A stretch of DNA of 11,012 nt, from the NCBI GenBank assembly GCA_011390235.1, contig JAABSS010000372.1:1-11012 (forward strand), read 5' to 3'. The DNA is from Desulfotignum sp. Lineage in GTDB: Bacteria; Desulfobacterota; Desulfobacteria; Desulfobacterales; Desulfobacteraceae. Below are positions 9,570 through 11,012 of the stretch, one piece after another; position 1 is the first letter of the stretch; every line of letters begins with the position of its first letter. The notes below the pieces were generated by a model. That model saw only the letters and a program-made list of their open reading frames with translations. It searched no databases and had not been told where the DNA came from. Both the position numbers and the translations under genes were made by a program.

Positions 9570-9992
9570 TTAAACGACTTCTATCCCCATACTTCTTGCG
9601 GTACCTTCAATGATTTTCACGGCGGCATCGATATCTGAGGCGTTCAGGTCTTCTTTTTTGGTTTCTGCAATGGTTACAATCTGATCCCGGGTCACCTTGC
9701 CTACTTTGTCCCGGTTGGGTTCGCCAGAACCCTTTGACAGCTTGGCAGCTGCCAGCAGCAATCTTGATGCAGGCGGTGTTTTGGTAATAAAGCTGAAGGA
9801 TCTGTCCTTGTAAACCGTAATGACCACCGGAATAATGGAGCCTGCGTCGTTTGCGGTCTTTGCATTAAAAGCCTTGCAGAAATCCATAATATTGACCCCG
9901 TGCTGTCCCAGGGCAGGCCCGATGGGAGGGGATGGATTGGCTTTTCCTGCTTCAACCTGAAGCTTTATCTGCGTCATAATCTTTTTTGCCAT
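9570..9992 (-). CDS. rplK: 50S ribosomal protein L11
   Basis: L11 forms the base of the GTPase-associated centre with L10 and 23S rRNA, and in E. coli is needed for RelA activation. At 140 residues it is near the usual length. The N-terminal domain has [20 protein letters not shown] followed by [14 protein letters not shown]. The C-terminal RNA-binding domain has [18 protein letters not shown] and ends near ARSMGIEVV, all typical of the family. AGGAG lies 8 bases before the ATG. It sits 40 bases after nusG and 24 bases before rplA, consistent with one transcript. Confidence 0.99.
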   Translation of the reverse strand: MAKKIMTQIKLQVEAGKANPSPPIGPALGQHGVNIMDFCKAFNAKTANDAGSIIPVVITVYKDRSFSFITKTPPASRLLLAAAKLSKGSGEPNRDKVGKVTRDQIVTIAETKKEDLNASDIDAAVKIIEGTARSMGIEVV

Positions 9993-10032
9993 TTTACTTA
10001 CTCCTGAAACTCACTGTCTATTAAACCAATAA

Positions 10033-10563
10033 TTAAATTTTGCTAACTTGAATAAAGTTCAGCTCAACTGGGGTGGCACGCCCGAATATGCTCACCAGCA
10101 CTTTGAGTTTTTCCTTGTCCGGGGAAACATCTTCCACTGTTCCATTAAAATTTGCAAACGGTCCATCAACCACCCTGACATCATCCCCTGGTTCAAAATA
10201 AAATTTTGGCTGGGGTTTGTTTTTGCCCTGCTGCATTTTGTCTAAAATAACCTGGGCTTCTTTCTCACTGATGGGGGCCGGTTTGTTTTTACCACCCAGA
10301 AAACCGGTTACTTTGGGTGTAGAACTGATGATATGCCATGTCTCATTATCCAAATACATTTTCACAAGAATATAGCCGGGATAAAACTTGCGGGATGATT
10401 CCCGTTTTTTCCCCTTTACCAGCTCGACAACATTTTCCGTTGGTATCAAAATCTCACCAAACTTATCAGGATGTTTTGCCGCTGCTATTTTTTCTTCAAG
10501 TGCTTTTTTCACTTTTTGTTCATGGCCTGAATATACGTGGACCACATACCACTTCAATGACAT
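10033..10563 (-). CDS. nusG: Transcription termination/antitermination factor NusG
   Basis: NusG binds the beta' clamp helices of elongating RNA polymerase and, through its KOW domain, contacts Rho or ribosomal protein S10. The product is 176 residues (E. coli 181). The NGN domain covers about residues 1-110 with [15 protein letters not shown] at the start and [12 protein letters not shown] in the middle. The KOW domain (about 125-155) contains [19 protein letters not shown]. There is no lineage insertion. AAGGTG precedes the ATG closely. It starts 15 bases after secE, the usual pairing. Confidence 0.99.
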   Translation of the reverse strand: MSLKWYVVHVYSGHEQKVKKALEEKIAAAKHPDKFGEILIPTENVVELVKGKKRESSRKFYPGYILVKMYLDNETWHIISSTPKVTGFLGGKNKPAPISEKEAQVILDKMQQGKNKPQPKFYFEPGDDVRVVDGPFANFNGTVEDVSPDKEKLKVLVSIFGRATPVELNFIQVSKI

Positions 10564-10578
10564 GTCACCTTCCCCATG

Positions 10579-10953
10579 TTATGTTAAAACAATCTGAACA
10601 AGCTTTGAAAGGCTGTAGTCAAAAACACCGAGAAAAACAGCAACAACAAATACAAAGATGATCACAACAATGGTCGTTCCGGTTGTTTGTTTTCGTGTGG
10701 GCCAGGTCACCTTTTTAAGCTCAACCTTGACCTCCCGCAAAAACTCGAGGGCTTTGTGAAAAAAATTGCCCTCGGTGTCCTTTGCTGGTCCTGGTGCTTT
10801 TTTCTCTGGCTTCACCTTTTGCGCGCCTGCCGTCACGGCCTGCTTCGGTTGTTGCGGGCTTGCAGCTACCTGACTGGCAGCAAGTGATTTCTCAGGATCT
10901 GCCTTTTTTTTCTTCTTTTCACCAGCCGGTTTTTTTTTCTGTAATCGTGACAT
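10579..10953 (-). CDS. secE: Preprotein translocase subunit SecE
   Basis: SecE is the small essential membrane subunit that clamps SecY in the protein-conducting channel. The conserved part is C-terminal. An amphipathic segment, FFHKALEFLREVKVELKKV, leads into the hallmark TWPTRKQ (83-89), then one hydrophobic membrane helix at about 94-113. Short single-helix SecE proteins are the common bacterial form. Residues 1-60 form an extra hydrophilic tail rich in Lys, Ala, Pro and Gln, presumably cytosolic and disordered. Two lysine clusters there are encoded by runs of nine and eight adenines. GGGAG is 4 bases before the ATG. The first 59 bases upstream contain no recognisable gene end. Confidence 0.97.
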   Translation of the reverse strand: MSRLQKKKPAGEKKKKKADPEKSLAASQVAASPQQPKQAVTAGAQKVKPEKKAPGPAKDTEGNFFHKALEFLREVKVELKKVTWPTRKQTTGTTIVVIIFVFVVAVFLGVFDYSLSKLVQIVLT

Positions 10954-10970
10954 GCTACTCCCAAAATCAC

Positions 10971-11002
10971 CTTTGTTTTTTTGCTGTAAAGCAGAGACAA
11001 AG
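10971..11002 (-). promoter_or_regulatory. Two-part stem-loop in the secE 5' region
   Basis: On the minus strand CUUUGU (11002-10997) pairs with ACAAAG (10976-10971). Inside it UGCU (10993-10990) pairs with AGCA (10985-10982) around a UUAC loop, with asymmetric internal loops CUC and A5. It lies 17 bases before the secE start. It could be leader structure or the end of an upstream gene's 3' region; with the window ending 10 bases further on I cannot tell. No promoter boxes are convincing in this stretch. Confidence 0.3.
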
Positions 11003-11012
11003 AATATAATAT

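Noticed and set aside
9993..10032. L1-binding autoregulatory site before rplK
   Set aside because: Only 40 bases are available, and beyond a CAGTGAG fragment I cannot draw the rRNA-like L1 site with confidence.
10954..11012. End of rpmG or a tRNA upstream of secE
   Set aside because: None of the three minus-strand frames resembles the L33 C-terminus, and there is no tRNA 3' end with CCA.

Overview
The window is a single, unidirectional housekeeping cluster read entirely from the minus strand: secE - nusG - rplK - rplA - rplJ - rplL - rpoB - rpoC. This is the classic bacterial transcription/translation block encoding a SecYEG subunit, transcription factor NusG, the L11/L1 and L10/L12 stalk proteins, and the two large RNA polymerase subunits. 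Only rpoC is incomplete; it runs off the left edge of the window after 1149 codons. I see no credible gene on the plus strand, and no mobile element, CRISPR array, tRNA or rRNA. The longest non-coding gap is 148 bases.

The protein sequences look like a Gram-negative, proteobacterial or Desulfobacterota-type organism. RpoB has the E. coli-like lineage insertions, RpoC carries the start of the SI3-type insertion in the trigger loop, and the wording of RpoB, L10 and SecE is reminiscent of sulfate reducers of the Desulfobacteraceae group. That assignment is from memory and is only moderately secure.

Layout in transcription order, right to left: a short stem-loop leader (10971-11002); secE with a Lys/Ala/Pro-rich N-terminal extension; nusG; rplK and rplA closely spaced; a 148-base leader holding an L10-type kink-turn RNA and a hairpin that buries the rplJ ribosome binding site; rplJ; an 87-base spacer with an inverted repeat; rplL; a 115-base spacer with a bulged hairpin; rpoB; and rpoC, whose ribosome binding site overlaps the rpoB stop and whose start is TTG.

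This is mostly an ordinary, highly conserved region and I see no new multi-gene system. Two points stand out. First, RpoC contains a 99-residue insertion (residues 572-670, bases 1440-1736) next to the pore domain. It looks like a degenerate parvulin (PpiC-type) peptidyl-prolyl isomerase fold that has lost its histidines. Second, the rplJ leader can be drawn as two mutually exclusive folds, one exposing and one hiding the Shine-Dalgarno sequence. This gives a concrete model for L10 autoregulation here.
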